The notes under the pieces are model-generated. The model was given only the letters and a program-made list of their open reading frames with translations, made no database searches and was not told where the DNA came from. A stretch of 64,000 nucleotides of DNA from the NCBI RefSeq assembly GCF_030682845.1, contig NZ_JAUXNK010000070.1, forward strand, positions 1 through 64,000, given 5' to 3'. The position numbers were made by a program, and so were the translations under genes. The stretch is from Methanolobus sp. (lineage in GTDB: Archaea > Halobacteriota > Methanosarcinia > Methanosarcinales > Methanosarcinaceae). This document shows, one piece after another, positions 62,058 through 64,000 of this stretch (position 1 is the first letter of the stretch; each line of letters begins with the position of its first letter).

Positions 62058-63080
62058 ATGAAGTATAAAACAGTTGCTATTGTCATGATAGTGGCCATCA
62101 TATCAATATTAATTATGAATAATGCACCTTTTGCAGGGACAGGCATCCAGGAGGAATCCCTGAACACCTACACAAGTACCAGAATCATAATGGATACTAC
62201 CGTGACTGTCACGGTACTTGGCCCGAATGAGATAAAAGCTCATGAATCCATCGATAAGGCCTTTGAACGTATAGAGTACGTAGATGGCCTGATGAACATC
62301 CACGACAACAACAGTGAATTGAGCCTGCTGAACCGACAGGGATATATCACAGATACAAATCCTGACCTGATATATGTAGTTGATAGGTCCAGGCACTATT
62401 CAGAGACCAGCCAGGGAGCTTTTGATGTTTCCATACTCCCACTACTCGCCCTCTGGAAAAGTAAATTCAGCCCGGGAGGTACATACACCGCGCCTTCGGG
62501 AGACGAGATTAACGAGACGCTCAGGCTTGTAAACTATTCAGCCATCCGGGTAGATAACAACAACATCACCCTTGAAGAAAACATGATGCTTACCCTTGGA
62601 GGAATAGCTAAGGGATATGCTGTGGACCTGGCAGTAGAATCACTTATTGAGGACAAAGTTGAATCCGGGTTTGTTAATGCCGGAGGCGACGGCAGGTATC
62701 TGGGGACCAAGGAAGGAGGAATCCCCTGGAAAGTAGGACTGCAGAATCCCGAAAAGAGCGACGATGTTGTTGTTGTCATGGATCTGGAGGATATGGCAGT
62801 TGCAACCAGTGGAAACTATGAGCGTTATTTCAACGAAACAGCAAGGGTCTCGCATATATCGGACCCACGCACAGGATATCCTTCACAGGGCCTGATCAGT
62901 GCAACCGTAATAGCAGGCACCGCAATGGATGCCGATGCCTTTGCAACAGCATTGTTTGTAATGGGTGAGAAGGATGGCATGGAAATGATCGAGGGACTGG
63001 AAGGAGTGGAATGCCTTATAATTACAGAAGACAGAAGGATAATCCTCTCCAGCGGATTCTCACAATACGAGAGTGAGTGA
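62058..63080 (+). CDS. apbE: FAD:protein FMN transferase
   Basis: Attaches FMN covalently to threonine in flavinylated Rnf subunits (here RnfG T166). A 340-residue extracytoplasmic protein with an N-terminal anchor (TVAIVMIVAIISILIMNNA), then MDTTVTVTVLG, LGGIAKGYAVDLAVESL, NAGGDGRYLG, HISDPRTGYPS and the metal-binding TAMDADAFATALFVMG. The start at 62058 (MKYKTVAIVM) is preferred; the frame is open 37 codons upstream. It is divergent from the Rnf operon. Confidence 0.93.
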   Translation: MKYKTVAIVMIVAIISILIMNNAPFAGTGIQEESLNTYTSTRIIMDTTVTVTVLGPNEIKAHESIDKAFERIEYVDGLMNIHDNNSELSLLNRQGYITDTNPDLIYVVDRSRHYSETSQGAFDVSILPLLALWKSKFSPGGTYTAPSGDEINETLRLVNYSAIRVDNNNITLEENMMLTLGGIAKGYAVDLAVESLIEDKVESGFVNAGGDGRYLGTKEGGIPWKVGLQNPEKSDDVVVVMDLEDMAVATSGNYERYFNETARVSHISDPRTGYPSQGLISATVIAGTAMDADAFATALFVMGEKDGMEMIEGLEGVECLIITEDRRIILSSGFSQYESE

Positions 63081-63100
63081 TAGCATCAGGCACGAGTCGG

Positions 63101-63643
63101 CTACTTTAGCCGTACCTCGTGCAATGTTTCATAGACAGGACCTTCAGGGGTGAGTGTGCTTTTCTTGAGCCGGATCGCATCCACCTGCATTGTACCAAGT
63201 TCAAGATCCTTCAACTCTTCAAGCAGATGAAGAAAGTCCTCTTTTTTCTTTTTAGGAAGATATTTTACTCTTGCCAGTGTCACATGTGCATTAAAACCAT
63301 GCGTGTCAGCTGTAAAGTCGAAAGGTGACAACGATGTTTCGATCTGTTTGTGCAATTCCTCAAAATTCCCTTCACAGCCAAGCCAGATAACCTTTGCGAA
63401 CTTCGGTTTGGGGAATACCCCCAGACCGTGAAGAGATACTTCGAAAGGAGCATATGTAATCTCATCAAGGGCTTTTGATATATCATTTATCTTGTCTTCT
63501 GACACTTCACCCAGAAACTTCATGGTTATATGAACCAGAGCAGGATCTACAAACTTGAACTTGAACCCGTCAAATCTGGACTGGACATGAGCAAGTTTTG
63601 AGTGCATCTCCTCGGGAAGATCCACCGCAACAAAAGTTCTCAC
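63101..63643 (-). CDS. thpR: RNA 2',3'-cyclic phosphodiesterase
   Basis: A 2H-superfamily enzyme of about 180 residues that opens 2',3'-cyclic phosphates; formerly called 2'-5' RNA ligase. The two catalytic motifs are HITMKFLG and HVTLARV. RTFVAVDLPEEM is the family N-terminus. The GTG at 63643 (with GGTGATG upstream) gives this start; an ATG at 63652 is equally possible. Confidence 0.9.
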   Translation of the reverse strand: MRTFVAVDLPEEMHSKLAHVQSRFDGFKFKFVDPALVHITMKFLGEVSEDKINDISKALDEITYAPFEVSLHGLGVFPKPKFAKVIWLGCEGNFEELHKQIETSLSPFDFTADTHGFNAHVTLARVKYLPKKKKEDFLHLLEELKDLELGTMQVDAIRLKKSTLTPEGPVYETLHEVRLK

Positions 63644-63767
63644 CAAGACCATCACCAATTATCATTTGATGCGCAGATTTAAAATGTTGACGCTGGCAGA
63701 CAAGTTTTTATTTATAATGAGAGATATTATATATTACTGATTCAAACCAGTATCACAGAGGGGAAAA

Positions 63768-64000
63768 ATGGACAATATCAGGTCAGTTGTAAAAGCAGCG
63801 ATTAGTCTTGCAGAAGAGTTGGGATCCACTGCGATAATTATTTCCGGTGGTGTCGACCTGAATGATATCAAAACAAACGTACCCGTTTTCTTTACATCCC
63901 GCCGCACAAGGAGTATAATCGACCATCTTGTTGCATCAACTAAAGGCAGGGATGAGAAGATCAAAGAAATAGCAGACAGGATAGCACAACAGGCTACAGG
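63768..64000 (+). CDS. Start of a probable DacZ-type diadenylate cyclase gene (partial)
   Basis: The last 77 codons visible read SVVKAAISLAEELGSTAIII, SGGVDLNDIKTNVPVFFTSR and ASTKGRDEKIKEIADRIAQQ. This resembles the pyruvate-kinase C-terminal-like domain that precedes the DAC domain in archaeal DacZ proteins. The catalytic part (DGA...RHRAA) would lie beyond 64000, so the assignment is tentative. A GAGGGG site precedes the ATG at 63768. The gene is cut by the window edge. Confidence 0.5.
   Translation, partial: MDNIRSVVKAAISLAEELGSTAIIISGGVDLNDIKTNVPVFFTSRRTRSIIDHLVASTKGRDEKIKEIADRIAQQAT

Noticed and set aside
1-64000. tRNA, rRNA, snoRNA and riboswitch genes
   Set aside because: Spacers were scanned for T-arm-like GGTTCRA sequences, CCA ends and extended paired structures; nothing beyond terminator-like hairpins was seen. 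A covariance-model search was not possible.

Overview
The window is chromosomal DNA of a methane-producing archaeon, most likely a member of the Methanosarcinaceae (a Methanolobus- or Methanosarcina-like organism). The evidence is a complete Rnf complex operon led by a multihaem cytochrome c (MmcA type), a sensor kinase with a methanogen/methylotroph MEDS domain, archaeal information-processing genes (RPA with COG3390 partners, small RFC subunit, histone, KEOPS Cgi121, deoxyhypusine synthase, archaeal-type LeuS), and PGF-pre-PGF surface proteins. Ribosome binding sites are GGAGG/GGTG-like, and promoters are AT-rich TATA boxes. No tRNA, rRNA, CRISPR array or intact insertion sequence was found.

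Layout. 1-2.1 kb is a small accessory island: a 20-bp perfect palindrome, an AbiEi-like regulator carrying an N-terminal PD-(D/E)XK-like segment, a nucleotidyltransferase partner with a damaged or unusual start, and a truncated RHS/YD-repeat remnant that runs up to argC. 2.2-4.8 kb is a CBS-argJ-argC operon in which ArgC looks like the uncommon (type 2) form. 4.8-8.2 kb holds small envelope or secreted proteins in AT-rich spacers with decayed coding scraps. 8.2-13 kb carries a DUF2148 protein, a G3E GTPase and a large MEDS-PAS-GAF histidine kinase whose MEDS domain extends upstream of the first usable start, through an in-frame TAG. 13-20.8 kb is metabolic: a deoxyribosyltransferase-like protein, a BASS transporter, AMMECR1, pgk, an iron-sulfur flavoprotein, a BioD/DRTGG protein and an ADP-forming acyl-CoA synthetase. 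20.8-30.5 kb is a tandem array of four surface proteins. All share a C-terminal PGF-pre-PGF module and a membrane anchor, with different ectodomains (acidic low-complexity, cadherin-like, Ig-like). Three share an almost identical basic cytoplasmic tail.

30.8-43.6 kb is housekeeping: a CBS remnant, a tRNA methylthiotransferase, GlpX fructose bisphosphatase, Cgi121, LeuS, a histidine kinase, a nitrilase-family amidase, deoxyhypusine synthase, and an overlapping regulator-regulator-phosphodiesterase operon. 43.7-54.6 kb concentrates DNA replication and repair genes: two RPA/COG3390 modules about 5 kb apart, a histone, and an RfcS whose conserved N-terminus has no canonical start codon. An APC-USP transporter, fructose-bisphosphate aldolase and a flavodoxin lie among them. 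54.7-62 kb is the Rnf operon (unknown 137-aa protein, mmcA, rnfC, D, G, E, A, B, small membrane protein). It is transcribed divergently from apbE, whose product would attach FMN to RnfG. The window closes with ThpR and the start of a probable diadenylate cyclase-type gene.

Connections: Pgk, Fba and GlpX together support gluconeogenesis. Rnf, MmcA, ApbE and the iron-sulfur flavoprotein belong to electron transfer and energy conservation. The most interesting unexplained material is the surface-protein array with its conserved tail, the accessory island with the nuclease-like AbiEi fusion and palindrome, the amber codon ahead of the MEDS kinase, and the unknown first gene of the Rnf operon with its shared divergent control region.
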